In this document: positions 27,669 through 36,922 of the stretch, one piece after another
How the letters are laid out: every line of letters begins with the position of its first letter
Numbering within the stretch: the first letter of the stretch is position 1
DNA from: Clostridium sp. TW13
Lineage (GTDB): Bacteria > Bacillota > Clostridia > Clostridiales > Clostridiaceae
Assembly (NCBI RefSeq): GCF_024345225.1
Contig: NZ_BROD01000001.1
Span: 1,488,001-1,552,000, forward strand
Length of the DNA stretch: 64,000 nucleotides
Direction: 5' to 3'
Position numbers and translations under genes: made by a program
Notes under the pieces: generated by a model
Told to the model about the DNA's origin: nothing
The model's database searches: none
What the model saw: only the letters and a program-made list of their open reading frames with translations

Positions 27669-28424
27669 GTGGCATTACCAAATATAAAGATAGGGGAGTT
27701 TGACGGCCCTTTTGATTTGTTACTATATCTTATTAAGCAGAATAAGATGGATATTTATGATATAAAGATTTATGATATTACAATCCAATATATGGACTAT
27801 ATTAACCAGATGAAAGAATTTGATTTAGAAATAACTTCTGAATTTATATTAATGGCAGCAACTTTGCTGGAGATTAAATCTAAAACTCTTTTACCAAAAC
27901 AAAAAGATGAAGAAAGTAATGAGGAAGATCCAAGAAAAGACTTGGTAGAAAAACTTCTAGAATATAAGTTGTTTAAAGAAGCAGCAGGATTTTTTAAAGA
28001 AAAGAGTCTGTATACAGGTACTGTATTTACAAAGAAGCCCGAAGTAATTGATGATACGAAGTCTAAGAAACATACCAATGAAGATTTCATAAATAATACC
28101 ACTATTTTAGATTTATATGGCTTATATTCTAAACTTATAGAACAATACAAGACTAAGCAAAACAATAATAATTTTATTGAAAAAAGAATTTTTGTAGATA
28201 AATATAAGATCGAAGATAAGTCACAATTTATTATGGACAAATTAAAGGAAGTAAAAAATACAAACTTTCTTAATATTGTACAAGATTGTGAATGTAAGAT
28301 GGAAGTAGTAGTAACATTTCTAGCTTTACTGGAATTAATTAAGCAAAGAAGTATTAAAATAATCCAAAACGGAAATTTTGATAATATATTTATAGAGAGA
28401 GTTGAAATAGATGGACAAGATTAA
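27669..28424 (+). CDS. scpA: Segregation and condensation protein A
   Basis: This 251-residue kleisin bridges Smc heads and partners with ScpB in chromosome condensation. The N-terminal FDGPFDLLLYLIKQNKMDIYDI and EFILMAATLLEIKSKTLLP are the family hallmarks, and the C-terminal winged helix ends with IKIIQNGNFDNI. The start is GTG with GTAGGAGG upstream. It overlaps scpB by 14 bases. Confidence 0.97.
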   Translation: MALPNIKIGEFDGPFDLLLYLIKQNKMDIYDIKIYDITIQYMDYINQMKEFDLEITSEFILMAATLLEIKSKTLLPKQKDEESNEEDPRKDLVEKLLEYKLFKEAAGFFKEKSLYTGTVFTKKPEVIDDTKSKKHTNEDFINNTTILDLYGLYSKLIEQYKTKQNNNNFIEKRIFVDKYKIEDKSQFIMDKLKEVKNTNFLNIVQDCECKMEVVVTFLALLELIKQRSIKIIQNGNFDNIFIERVEIDGQD

Positions 28425-28998
28425 TTATTTACAAATGGAGTTTGAAGAAGAAGAAAAACGATCCAAGTATTTATCAGCAATAGAAGCATTGCTTTTTGTC
28501 AGCGGAGAGCCATTAGCTATAAAGGAAATAGCAAGAGTTCTAGAGTTAGAAATTAATTATGTTAAGATGCTTTTAAATGAACTTGGGAGAAGCTTAGAGG
28601 ATACATCAAGGGGTGTAAAATTAATTGCATTAAATGATTGTTATCAGCTGGTAACAAAGTCAGAAAACAGTGATTATATTCAGCTTCTGCTAAAAAAGAA
28701 TGTAAGACAAACCTTATCACAAGCTTCTTTAGAGAGTTTGGCTATTATTGCTTATAGACAACCAATAACTCGTATTGAAATAGATGAGATAAGAGGTGTA
28801 AAGAGCGATTCTGCTATACAGAAGTTAATTGAACGTAACTTGATTAAAGAAGTTGGACGACTTGAAGTTCCTGGTAGACCAATACAATTTGGAACTACTG
28901 AAGAGTTTTTAAGACAATTCAATTTACATGAAATTAAGGAGTTACCTTCTTTAGATTTATTTGAAGTTGCAGTTGATGAAAATGAGAGCAAGGAATAA
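28411..28998 (+). CDS. scpB: Segregation and condensation protein B
   Basis: The 195-residue protein has two winged-helix domains (AIEALLFVSGEPLAIKEIA; SLESLAIIAYRQPITRIEIDEIRGV). It dimerises and binds ScpA. It is translationally coupled to scpA. A long N-terminal acidic tail (EFEEEEKR) is a small oddity. Confidence 0.97.
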   Translation: MDKINYLQMEFEEEEKRSKYLSAIEALLFVSGEPLAIKEIARVLELEINYVKMLLNELGRSLEDTSRGVKLIALNDCYQLVTKSENSDYIQLLLKKNVRQTLSQASLESLAIIAYRQPITRIEIDEIRGVKSDSAIQKLIERNLIKEVGRLEVPGRPIQFGTTEEFLRQFNLHEIKELPSLDLFEVAVDENESKE

Positions 28999-29014
28999 TA
29001 ATTTTCACTTAATT

Positions 29015-29056
29015 AAAAAATGAACTTAGGAAAGTGTTTCCTGAGTTCATTTTTTA
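29015..29056 (+). terminator. Bidirectional terminator between scpB and a sugar-binding protein gene
   Basis: AAAAAATGAACTTAGGAAA pairs with TTTCCTGAGTTCATTTTTT around a short loop. Runs of A and T on both sides let it serve both convergent genes. Confidence 0.85.
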
Positions 29057-29079
29057 TAGTATGCTGCAAATTATCTATA

Positions 29080-30144
29080 TTATTTTTGTGGATAAGGATT
29101 CTTATAATAATACTTTGTAGTAGGAAGACGAATAGCAACTAAGGTTTCATCAAATTTATAATTTGTACCTGCTATAGGACTTTTCCCAGCTATCATATTA
29201 ATGCCGCAGGTATATAAAGCTTCTGCATAAGCACCTGCATCCTGAAAAACAGAACCTAGCATGAGTTCTTTATCTATTAACTCTTTAGCTTCAGGGGTAA
29301 CGTCAACTCCAACAACTGGAATTAATCTAGATTTATCTCCAGTATTATAACCATACTCTTGTAAAGCTTTGATAGCACCTATAGCCATAGTATCATCATT
29401 TGAGATTATTAACTCAATTTGATCACCATACTTTTGAAATAATGCTTTAATAAATTCATAAGCTGGCTGTTCCAGCCAATCACAAACTCTAAGAGCTATT
29501 TGTTGCGTAGTAATTCCAGAAGACTCAATTCCATAAACAGAGTACTTTGTTCTTAGAACTGCTTCTGAACTGCTAAGTTCTCCTTCTAACATTACATATT
29601 GTAAAACATTATTATTATTTTTATCAATAAATTGTTTACTAGTATTCCAAGTGTTTACAATCATTTCAGCTTGTAAATTTCCTGCTTCTTTTCCATCTGT
29701 GCCTATGAATAAAGCCTTACTGTAGGATTGTATTGGTACTGGTGTCAGAGGTTCTCTATTAAATAAAATTACAGGAACATTATATTCTTTGATTTTATTA
29801 ATAACTGTTTGTGCAGCAGTTCTATCAACTATATTTAGTAAAATCAAATCAACATCTTCATTGAGAGCCTTGTTTATATCTTGATTTTGTATATCTTGAT
29901 TTGATTTGCCATCATAATAAGTGAATTTAATTTTATCTGGATTTGCTATTTGAATGTTTGCTAGTTTTGCTGCAATTTCAGCAATAAAGTCATCATTAAA
30001 ATCTAACAAAAATACAGCTGCATTTATTGGCTTTCTGTATGTGGTATTATTTGAACTGGCAGATAATTTATTTGAGCCTGTTAATATAACACTAATTAAT
30101 ATAAACATTAAAAAAAATGATAATAACCGATATATTTTCTTCAT
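29080..30144 (-). CDS. Galactose/glucose-type periplasmic binding protein (MglB-like)
   Basis: The protein is 354 residues from ATG at 30144, with GGAGG upstream. It has a hydrophobic leader (about 3-22) and then a type I periplasmic-binding fold. Visible elements are INAAVFLLDFNDDF, the ligand-site VILFNREP, GTDGKEAG, and ISNDDTMAIGAIKAL. These match galactose-binding proteins. Unusually the lipobox position reads VILTGSNK with Ser in place of the expected Cys, and no permease or ATPase gene is adjacent. It may be a sensor or secreted binding protein rather than a transport subunit. Confidence 0.85.
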   Translation of the reverse strand: MKKIYRLLSFFLMFILISVILTGSNKLSASSNNTTYRKPINAAVFLLDFNDDFIAEIAAKLANIQIANPDKIKFTYYDGKSNQDIQNQDINKALNEDVDLILLNIVDRTAAQTVINKIKEYNVPVILFNREPLTPVPIQSYSKALFIGTDGKEAGNLQAEMIVNTWNTSKQFIDKNNNNVLQYVMLEGELSSSEAVLRTKYSVYGIESSGITTQQIALRVCDWLEQPAYEFIKALFQKYGDQIELIISNDDTMAIGAIKALQEYGYNTGDKSRLIPVVGVDVTPEAKELIDKELMLGSVFQDAGAYAEALYTCGINMIAGKSPIAGTNYKFDETLVAIRLPTTKYYYKNPYPQK

Positions 30145-30216
30145 TTTATCCTCCATAGCAATATAATCTTACATTGCTATTATCTGATTAATAGATATTA
30201 TTATTCAAAAAATATA

Positions 30217-30275
30217 AAGTGTACCTTAAAGCTAGAATGTTATTAATAGTACTCTAACTTTAAGGCACACTTTAA
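30217..30275 (-). terminator. Terminator of the ytfJ operon
   Basis: AAAGTGTACCTTAAAG pairs with CTTTAAGGCACACTTT. On the minus strand it is followed by TATATTTTTT. Confidence 0.7.
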
Positions 30276-30300
30276 ATACTAAATTTATTTATAATGATTT

Positions 30301-30690
30301 TTAGGAATTAGTCTTATCATCTGTAAAAGCATTTTTAATCATTTCGATGACTTGAGGAACAGTATCAATTAATCTATCTATAGAGTTAGAAGGTTCTACA
30401 GGAAGAAGTCTTGCAGTTCCATTTTTAAGAACTAAAAAAGCAACTGGTTTTACTGAGATTCCTGCACCAGAGGCCCCTCCAAAAGGATGCTTTTTATCTA
30501 TAGCATCATGCACTTCCTTACCAAATTCACTTCCACCAGAAGCAAATCCAAAATTAACTTTAGAAATAGGCACTATATAGCTACCTTCTTTTGTTTCAAT
30601 TGCATCACCTATTATTGTATTAACGTCAATCATTTCTTTAAGATTTTCCATAGTTGACTTCATCAAATTTTCTATTGGATGACTTTCCAT
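30301..30690 (-). CDS. ytfJ: Sporulation protein YtfJ (GerW)
   Basis: This 129-residue protein is family-typical. Signatures are DVNTIIGDAIETKEG, IPISKVNFGFASGGSEF, and a glycine-rich GGASGAGISVKPVAFLVL. In B. subtilis YtfJ is needed for normal spore germination with L-alanine. The start overlaps the upstream DUF2953 gene by 53 bases in another frame, so the two are co-transcribed. Confidence 0.93.
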   Translation of the reverse strand: MESHPIENLMKSTMENLKEMIDVNTIIGDAIETKEGSYIVPISKVNFGFASGGSEFGKEVHDAIDKKHPFGGASGAGISVKPVAFLVLKNGTARLLPVEPSNSIDRLIDTVPQVIEMIKNAFTDDKTNS

Positions 30691-31231
30691 ATTTTTTTCC
30701 TCCTATATAACTTAATAGTAAAAGTATCATTATATAAATTAGTTTTGCTAAATTTATGATAAATATACAACTTAAATCGCAATTAACAAAAAAAGAATTT
30801 TCAAATTTATATATAACCGAAACACAATTTTTTTTAAGAATGAATGGAATTCTTAGCAATGTGCAAAATAAAGATGTTATTTCTGTTATAAAAGGATACA
30901 TGAGTGCTGTAGTTGCTGCATTGTCAAAATCATATTCAAATTTAAATTTAAGCCGAAGAGTTGGCTTGTAAAAAGTATGTTTAAGCTTTTTTATAAATAT
31001 TTTTGCAGTGTTTATATATATAGTTTTTTGGCTTTTTTCAATCTTTTCAGCAATATTATTCTCTTTAATTTTTTCTTCGGTTTTTTTGAGATCTTCAGGT
31101 GAAATTATCTTCTTTTTATTTAGTTGTATATTAAAAAGCATTACTTTAAATTTTTTATCAATATAAGAAATTCTCAATTTTATTGGGATAGGAAATAATA
31201 AAATTATTGCTACTATTATTAATATCTTCAT
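30638..31231 (-). CDS. DUF2953 membrane protein
   Basis: The 197-residue protein has a short N-terminal hydrophobic segment (about 2-15), a KFKVMLFNIQLNKKK segment, and a central helical part. Another hydrophobic segment lies at the end (IYIMILLLLSYIG). DUF2953 proteins typically precede ytfJ in clostridia and are associated with sporulation by context only. ATGGAGG precedes the ATG. Confidence 0.8.
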   Translation of the reverse strand: MKILIIVAIILLFPIPIKLRISYIDKKFKVMLFNIQLNKKKIISPEDLKKTEEKIKENNIAEKIEKSQKTIYINTAKIFIKKLKHTFYKPTLRLKFKFEYDFDNAATTALMYPFITEITSLFCTLLRIPFILKKNCVSVIYKFENSFFVNCDLSCIFIINLAKLIYIMILLLLSYIGGKKYGKSSNRKFDEVNYGKS

Positions 31232-31302
31232 ATCAGGCCTCCATTAAGGCATTATTGACAGATTTATATTATTTTAAACTATAAAATTATGAGGTGGAAA
31301 AA

Positions 31303-32310
31303 ATGAAAAATATCTTACAGAAGTTTGTTTGTGTAATTTTAATTGCAATAATATGTTTATCAAGTTTTACTTATAAATGTTATGGTAAGACTAAAGGATT
31401 TATTGATTCAAGAAATGCTATTGTTTTAGATGGAGATAGCAAGCAGGTGTTATATGAAAAGAATGGCTTTATACCTGTTCCAATGGCAAGTACCACTAAG
31501 ATATTAACAACTATAGTAGCCTTGAATAGTGGCCGTTTAGATGAAAAATTTGTGGTAAGTAAAAAAGCTGCTAGTATAAGAGGTTCAAAGGTTGGATATA
31601 AAGCAAATGAAGAGGTAAGCCTAAGGGAGTTACTTTTTGGATTGATGCTTAGGTCAGGTAATGACGCTGCAATAACCATAGCAGAAGGACTAAGTGGAAG
31701 TGTAGAAAATTTTGCTGAAACTATGAAGAATTTTGCAAAAACAATTGGAGTATTGGATTGTTCTTTTGAGAGTCCTCATGGGCTAGATTCACAAAATCAC
31801 TATTGTTCTCCCTATGATTTGGCTGTAATAACCTCTGTTGGAATGGATAATCCTATATTTAAGGAAATAGTATCTACTAAAGAAATTAAAAAAGAAAAGT
31901 ACAATTTTAATAGAGATTATAATAATATAAATAAAATTCTTTGGAGAATTCAAGATGCAAATGGTGTGAAAACTGGATATACAGGGCAAGCAGGAAAATG
32001 CTTGGTTACCTCAGTACATAATGCCAATAGAAATATTATTATTGTGACTTTAAATTCACCTTCAAGATGGGAAACTACAGAAAAATTATATAAAATGGTA
32101 CAGGAGGAATATGATTTTGTATCAATAGATTGTGATGAAATCTTAAAAGATTTTGATGTAAAATTAAATGAAAAGCAGTATATGAATTTTTCTATACCTA
32201 AGGGAGAAAAATATAATATTTTGAAAGATAAAATTGATAAAAAAACATATAAGCTTGAGATTGTAAATCCACAAAATAAAATAATTATGTATAAGATAGT
32301 AGAAATATAA
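31303..32310 (+). CDS. D-alanyl-D-alanine carboxypeptidase (second copy)
   Basis: The protein is 335 residues from ATG at 31303, with GAGGTGG upstream. It has a signal peptide (about 1-28). PBP motifs are Ser63-x-x-Lys66 (MASTTK), SGN at about 118-120 and a KTG in NGVKTGYTGQAGK. It is shorter than DacF, with a reduced C-terminal domain. Position after scpB/ytfJ suggests the DacB-like enzyme of spore cortex maturation, but that is inference from synteny. Confidence 0.9.
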   Translation: MKNILQKFVCVILIAIICLSSFTYKCYGKTKGFIDSRNAIVLDGDSKQVLYEKNGFIPVPMASTTKILTTIVALNSGRLDEKFVVSKKAASIRGSKVGYKANEEVSLRELLFGLMLRSGNDAAITIAEGLSGSVENFAETMKNFAKTIGVLDCSFESPHGLDSQNHYCSPYDLAVITSVGMDNPIFKEIVSTKEIKKEKYNFNRDYNNINKILWRIQDANGVKTGYTGQAGKCLVTSVHNANRNIIIVTLNSPSRWETTEKLYKMVQEEYDFVSIDCDEILKDFDVKLNEKQYMNFSIPKGEKYNILKDKIDKKTYKLEIVNPQNKIIMYKIVEI

Positions 32311-32316
32311 ATTCAA

Positions 32317-32356
32317 TAGAGCCGATAAATTTGAGAGTTTATCGACTCTATTTTTG
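32317..32356 (+). terminator. Rho-independent terminator
   Basis: TAGAGCCGATAAA (32317-32329) pairs with TTTATCGACTCTA (32338-32350) with one mismatch, followed by TTTTTG. Confidence 0.8.
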
Positions 32357-32471
32357 TGTAGCTCATGGATAAAATTATTTATTTTTGCAGTAGAGCTACC
32401 ACATCAAATTATGCGCTTTACAACCGTGACAGAGAATATAAATTTAAAGAGTTCAGTGTATTGTGTAGGAA

Positions 32472-32942
32472 TCATTTTTGATTTTTAACATAGTCCTTAT
32501 ACTGCTCTAGTATGTCTGGATTAGTATGAATGAAATCTATAAAATTCTGAAAACATATAGTTGTTTTTTTACTTATGGTATGCTCAATTTTTTCAGTTTC
32601 TTTCAAGATTTCTTCTTCAGGTATTCCTAATATTTTTAATAAATGCTCAATAATATTATGACGGTTTAATAATGCTTCACCAATAACTTCTCCTTCTTTC
32701 TCAAGGATGATAATTCCATACTTTTCATATTTTAAAAGCTTTAGGTCTGATAGTTTTTGTATCATTTTAGTAGCAGAAGGTGGCTGAACGTTAAGTGATT
32801 TTGAGAGATCATGAACTCGTGTAAAACCTTTATTCAAAGATAGTCTATATATCATTTCAAGATAATCCTGCATAGAGGCAGTAAGTGAATCTTCTTCATT
32901 TTTCATATATTCATTAAAAGTATAGAAACTACTATTATCCAT
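32472..32942 (-). CDS. mntR: DtxR/MntR family metal-dependent regulator
   Basis: The 156-residue protein begins at ATG with GAGGAAGGTG upstream. The N-terminal winged helix contains LTASMQDYLEMIYRLS and SLNVQPPSATKMIQKL. The metal-binding and dimerisation domain has GEALLNRHNIIEHLL and EKIEHTIS with the conserved Glu and His ligands. It is divergent from mntH, so manganese control of that transporter is the natural inference. Ferrous iron cannot be excluded as effector. Confidence 0.85.
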   Translation of the reverse strand: MDNSSFYTFNEYMKNEEDSLTASMQDYLEMIYRLSLNKGFTRVHDLSKSLNVQPPSATKMIQKLSDLKLLKYEKYGIIILEKEGEVIGEALLNRHNIIEHLLKILGIPEEEILKETEKIEHTISKKTTICFQNFIDFIHTNPDILEQYKDYVKNQK

Positions 32943-33061
32943 ATTATCACCTTCCTCTTAAATAATAGTATCTTTAATAAATTATATTCATTGTAAGATA
33001 AAGAAATTAGTATAAAGTAACATTTTTATGAAGGCCACATATTCTATATTAAATACTAGTT

Positions 33062-33075
33062 TAGTTTAGGCTAAG
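33062..33075. promoter_or_regulatory. Possible MntR operator
   Basis: TTAGTTTAGGCTAA is an imperfect palindrome with TTAG and CTAA half-ends, placed between the divergent mntR and mntH. Resembles DtxR-family operators only loosely. Confidence 0.3.
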
Positions 33076-33140
33076 AATGTTACCTATGAATAAATGTTGT
33101 TATACATAACTTAAGTTTAATAAGGAAGGTGCAATTTTAG

Positions 33141-34448
33141 ATGGAAAGTGAAAAAAGTTTGCTAGATGGTGTTATGTTGCCTAAACATATAGGAATAGAA
33201 AGTTGTATAAATACTGAAGGAAACATAGCTAAAATTACAATAAAACAAGTAGTAAAATTCTTAGGGCCAGCTTTTGTTGTTAGTGTTGCCTATATAGATC
33301 CAGGAAATTTTGCTACAAATATCAGTGGAGGATCAAAATTTAATTATTCACTTATTTGGGTTATTTTGTGGAGCAATTTAATGGCTGTATTTTTACAAAC
33401 TATGTCTGCAAAGTTAGGCATAGCCACAGGACACAATCTACCTGAAATGTGTGCTAATGTATTTTCAAAACCTACAAACTGGGTATTTTGGATTATTGCT
33501 GAGGTAGGGGCAATGGCAACAGATTTAGCTGAATTTCTTGGAGGAACCTTAGGAATATATTTATTGTTTCATATACCTATGATATATGCAGGACTTCTTA
33601 CGGGGGTATTAACATATATAATTTGTTATATGGAGAAATATGGTCAAAAGACAGTTGAAGTTATAATAGCAGTTCTTGTGGCAGTCATAAGTATTTCATA
33701 TACCATTGAATTATTTCTTGCAAAGCCTGATTGGACCCAGGTTGGAATACACACACTAGTACCTATGTTACCAAATGGTGAGGCTGTTTATATTGCAGTA
33801 GGAATGCTTGGGGCAACAGTTATGCCACATGTTATATATTTACATTCGCAGTTAGTTCAATATAGGGGGAAAGATTTATCCATTGAGGGAAAATTAAAGC
33901 ATCTAAGAATGGAAAAAATAGATGTAGCTATAGCTATGAATATTGCTTTTATTATTAATGCTGCCATGGTTATAGTTTCTGCTTCAGTGTTTTATACAAA
34001 TGGGGTTCCGGTAGGTACAATTGAGCAAGCTCATAAATCATTAGAACCTTTATTAGGATCCTTATCAAGTGGTGTATTTGGAATTGCTTTACTAGCATCT
34101 GGACTTTCATCATCAGCTGTTGGTACTCTTGCAGGACAAACTATCATGAAAGGATTTGTAAATTTAAGTATACCAGTAAATATAAGAAGGCTGATAACTA
34201 TGATGCCAGCTCTTATTATAATATTGCTTGGAATAAATCCAATGAATGCTCTTGTTTTAAGCCAAGTTGTACTTTGTTTTATTCTTCCATTCCCAGTAAT
34301 TCAAATGTTGATTATAGCCAAGCGCAAAGATTTAATGGGGATATTCGCAAACAAAGGCTTAATAAGAATACTAGGGATTATAATTGCTATGATAATAATA
34401 GTACTAAATGCAGTGCTTCTATATCTAACATTTACTGGACAGGCTTAA
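33141..34448 (+). CDS. mntH: Nramp manganese/divalent metal transporter
   Basis: The 435-residue protein has about eleven membrane helices. The Nramp signatures are AYIDPGNFATNI (the metal-binding D-P-G-N), AEVGAMATDLAEFLG, and GATVMPHVIYLHSQLVQ, corresponding to the M6 MPH motif. AAGGAAGGTG precedes the ATG. It imports Mn2+ or Fe2+ with protons, and is divergently paired with the DtxR-type regulator. Confidence 0.94.
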   Translation: MESEKSLLDGVMLPKHIGIESCINTEGNIAKITIKQVVKFLGPAFVVSVAYIDPGNFATNISGGSKFNYSLIWVILWSNLMAVFLQTMSAKLGIATGHNLPEMCANVFSKPTNWVFWIIAEVGAMATDLAEFLGGTLGIYLLFHIPMIYAGLLTGVLTYIICYMEKYGQKTVEVIIAVLVAVISISYTIELFLAKPDWTQVGIHTLVPMLPNGEAVYIAVGMLGATVMPHVIYLHSQLVQYRGKDLSIEGKLKHLRMEKIDVAIAMNIAFIINAAMVIVSASVFYTNGVPVGTIEQAHKSLEPLLGSLSSGVFGIALLASGLSSSAVGTLAGQTIMKGFVNLSIPVNIRRLITMMPALIIILLGINPMNALVLSQVVLCFILPFPVIQMLIIAKRKDLMGIFANKGLIRILGIIIAMIIIVLNAVLLYLTFTGQA

Positions 34449-34450
34449 AT

Positions 34451-34496
34451 AGCAAATGAACTTCAGTTTTTAAGAAATTGAAGTTCATTTGCTTTT
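34451..34496 (+). terminator. Rho-independent terminator of mntH
   Basis: AGCAAATGAACTTCA pairs with TGAAGTTCATTTGCT, followed by TTTTAT. Confidence 0.8.
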
Positions 34497-34630
34497 ATAT
34501 GGGAATTATTTTGAAGAATAGAAGTGAATATATAAGGCTATTATTTTCTTTCTACTTGCTTTGAAAATAGTAACAAATTCATTTAAAACCAATATTCTAG
34601 TAGTATAGATTACTTTTATTGGAGGCATTC

Positions 34631-35623
34631 ATGAATTATGAAATTATAGATTGTATAGATTCAGGAACTGAATTTTGTCCATGTAAATTGGCAGAAGCTA
34701 ATGAATGTATACTTTGTTCACAAATGTGTGGAAAAAAGTTTTGCGATTGTATGAATTGGAAGGGTACTTGTATTTATCAAGAGTTTTATAATAATGGCAA
34801 TAAAGCTAAAGAGGGAAGAAAAGCATTTGACTGCTCAATTAAGGAAGTAACTAAATTACAAGAGGATCTCATAAAAATAAGATTTTCTGTGCCTCATAAA
34901 TTAGCCCTAGATTTAACTCCACCAGGCAGTTATGTATTTCTTAGAACAGATGATAATGTATATTTTGATGTTCCAATATCTATAGCTTATTCAGATACAG
35001 ATGCTGATGAGATAACTGTATTGATTGAAATAAGAGGAATAAAAACTAAAAAGCTTACTGAATTGAAGGAAGGAGACATTTTAGGAGTAAGAGGACCATA
35101 TTGGAATGGTGTCTTTGGTCTTAAGAATATTCAAAATGCAAAAAACGGCAATTGTGTTGTTATTGCAAGAGGAATAGGAATGGCTCCTATGTTGCCTGTA
35201 ATAAAAAGATTAATTAATAATGGCAACAGTCTTCGTCTTATAATAGACAAAAGTCCTTATGAGGAAATATATGTTAAGGAATATCTAGATGAATACAATT
35301 TAACTTATGAAGAAATACCAGTTTTAAACAATAAAGGAGAGCTATCAGAAGAAATTAAAGCTGTAATAAAAGAAGAGTACGATGGAAAAGAAATCTCTTT
35401 GATTCACTGTGCAGGGGCAGATATATTAACATACAGGATGATAGAATTTACCAATTCTTTAGATACAAATTTGAAGATTTCATGCTGTAATAATGCAAAG
35501 ATGTGCTGTGGTGAAGGAATATGTGGAAGCTGTACTGCAAGATTTAAGGGTCGAAAAGTAAAGAGATTATGTAAGGTTCAAACAGATCCTAGGAATATCT
35601 TTGAAGGGAGAAGATTTATATGA
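34631..35623 (+). CDS. PyrK/ferredoxin-NADP reductase-like flavoprotein
   Basis: The protein is 330 residues from ATG at 34631, with TTGGAGG upstream. It begins with an unusual cysteine-rich stretch (EFCPCKLAEANECILCSQMCG, then FCDCMNWKGTC, eight or nine Cys in 45 residues) that could hold an extra iron-sulfur cluster. FAD-binding (PGSYVFLRTD) and NAD-binding (CVVIARGIGMAPMLP) domains follow, then a C-terminal CCNNAKMCCGEGICGSC for a 2Fe-2S cluster as in PyrK. It overlaps the next oxidoreductase by four bases (ATGA). Probably an electron-transfer subunit for that partner; substrate unknown. Confidence 0.85.
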   Translation: MNYEIIDCIDSGTEFCPCKLAEANECILCSQMCGKKFCDCMNWKGTCIYQEFYNNGNKAKEGRKAFDCSIKEVTKLQEDLIKIRFSVPHKLALDLTPPGSYVFLRTDDNVYFDVPISIAYSDTDADEITVLIEIRGIKTKKLTELKEGDILGVRGPYWNGVFGLKNIQNAKNGNCVVIARGIGMAPMLPVIKRLINNGNSLRLIIDKSPYEEIYVKEYLDEYNLTYEEIPVLNNKGELSEEIKAVIKEEYDGKEISLIHCAGADILTYRMIEFTNSLDTNLKISCCNNAKMCCGEGICGSCTARFKGRKVKRLCKVQTDPRNIFEGRRFI

Positions 35624-36897
35624 ATGTAATTGTAGTTGGCGGTGGATGGTCTGGTTGTGCCGCAGCTATCACAGCAAAAAAAGCAGGTGCAAATGTTAAA
35701 TTATTCGAAAAAACAGATTTACTTTTAGGTCTTGGTAATGTAGGCGGAATAATGAGGAACAATGGAAGATACACAGCTTCTGAAGAATTAATTGCTCTAG
35801 GCGGAGGAGATTTAATAAACATTACTGATAAATGCTCAAGGCATACAAATATAAATTTTCCAGGACATGAGCATGCAAGTTTATATGATGTAAATATAAT
35901 TGAGGGCGAAGTTGAAAGATATATTAAAAGTTTAGGCATAGAGGTACATTTGCTTTCAAGGATTACAGATATTGAAAAAGAGGACGACAAAATAAAGGGC
36001 ATTTATTTGTCAGATGGAAAGTATGTAGAGGGAGATGTAATAATAGAGACTACTGGCTCAACAGGTCCAATGGGAAACTGCTTACGTTATGGTAATGGAT
36101 GTTCAATGTGTATTTTAAGATGTCCAGCTTTTGGACCAAGAATAAGCATAAGTGAAAGAGCAGGAGTCCATGATATTCAAGGAGAAAGAAGCGGAGATGT
36201 ACTTGGAGCGTTTAGTGGTTCTTGTAAACTTGCAAAGGAAAGCTTAAGTGATGAAATAAGAAATCAACTTGATGAAACAGGTGTAGTTGTATTAAATATA
36301 CCAAAGGAAGATATAAATTATTCAAAGCTTGAAACCAAGGTTTGTCAGCAATATGCATTAAAGGAGTTTGCGGAAAATGTAATTTTGCTAGATACAGGTC
36401 ATGCAAAGTTAATGACTACCTACTATCCACTAGAAAAGCTTAGAAAAATTCCAGGAATGGAGAATGCAAAATATGTAGATCCTTATGCTGGTGGTAAAGG
36501 AAATTCAATAAGGTATTTATCAGTTGCTCCAAGAACTAATGATATGAGAGTAAAAGGTATTGATAATTTATTTTGTGCTGGAGAAAAATCAGGGCTTTTT
36601 GTTGGACATACTGAAGCTATAGTTACAGGATCTTTAGCAGGAAATAATGCAGTAAGATATGCTATAGGTATGCCTTTGTTATATTTACCAAGATCCCTAG
36701 TAGTAGGAGATTTAATTGCTTATGAAAATGAAAGAGTAGAAACAAAAGAAGGAAGAATGGCAAGATACACTTTTGCTGGTTCTGAGTATTTTAATAGAAT
36801 GAAAACTCTAGGACTATACACAATTGATATAGTCGAGATTAAGAAGCGCGTAGAGAAGATGAATCTAACCAATATATTTAATATGAAATTAGTTTAG
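35620..36897 (+). CDS. FAD-dependent oxidoreductase (GidA/TrmFO-like fold)
   Basis: The 425-residue protein has an N-terminal dinucleotide fold VVGGGWSGCAAAITAKKAG and LFEKTD. A midsection carries CSMCILRCPAFGPR with closely spaced Cys, and a C-terminal FAD site is seen in IDNLFCAGEKSGLFVGHTEAIVTGSLAGNNAVRYA. Its architecture resembles GidA/TrmFO but it lacks the typical tRNA context. Translationally coupled to the reductase upstream, it likely forms a two-protein redox complex of unknown substrate. Fragments of this gene are scattered at 37.5 and 42.6-43.3 kb, evidence of past duplication. Confidence 0.85.
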   Translation: MNVIVVGGGWSGCAAAITAKKAGANVKLFEKTDLLLGLGNVGGIMRNNGRYTASEELIALGGGDLINITDKCSRHTNINFPGHEHASLYDVNIIEGEVERYIKSLGIEVHLLSRITDIEKEDDKIKGIYLSDGKYVEGDVIIETTGSTGPMGNCLRYGNGCSMCILRCPAFGPRISISERAGVHDIQGERSGDVLGAFSGSCKLAKESLSDEIRNQLDETGVVVLNIPKEDINYSKLETKVCQQYALKEFAENVILLDTGHAKLMTTYYPLEKLRKIPGMENAKYVDPYAGGKGNSIRYLSVAPRTNDMRVKGIDNLFCAGEKSGLFVGHTEAIVTGSLAGNNAVRYAIGMPLLYLPRSLVVGDLIAYENERVETKEGRMARYTFAGSEYFNRMKTLGLYTIDIVEIKKRVEKMNLTNIFNMKLV

Positions 36898-36898
36898 A

Positions 36899-36922
36899 TA
36901 TACTTTAGGTGCTGTTTATATT
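36899..36922 (+). repeat. 24-base dispersed repeat, copy 1
   Basis: Core CTTTAGGTGCTGTTTAT, identical over 24 bases to copies at 37561 and 38374. This copy follows the oxidoreductase stop codon directly. A 14-base hairpin (36919-36948) overlaps its end. Confidence 0.9.

Noticed and set aside
27797-28240. 147-codon minus-strand frame opposite scpA
   Set aside because: Shadow of scpA with low-complexity Ser/Leu composition.
34274-34459. 61-codon plus-strand frame inside the end of mntH
   Set aside because: It overlaps the last helices of mntH in another frame and lacks a binding site.
35616-36002. 128-codon minus-strand frame, with a relative at 42834-43037
   Set aside because: The similarity of the two frames comes from duplication of the plus-strand oxidoreductase gene, not from a minus-strand gene.
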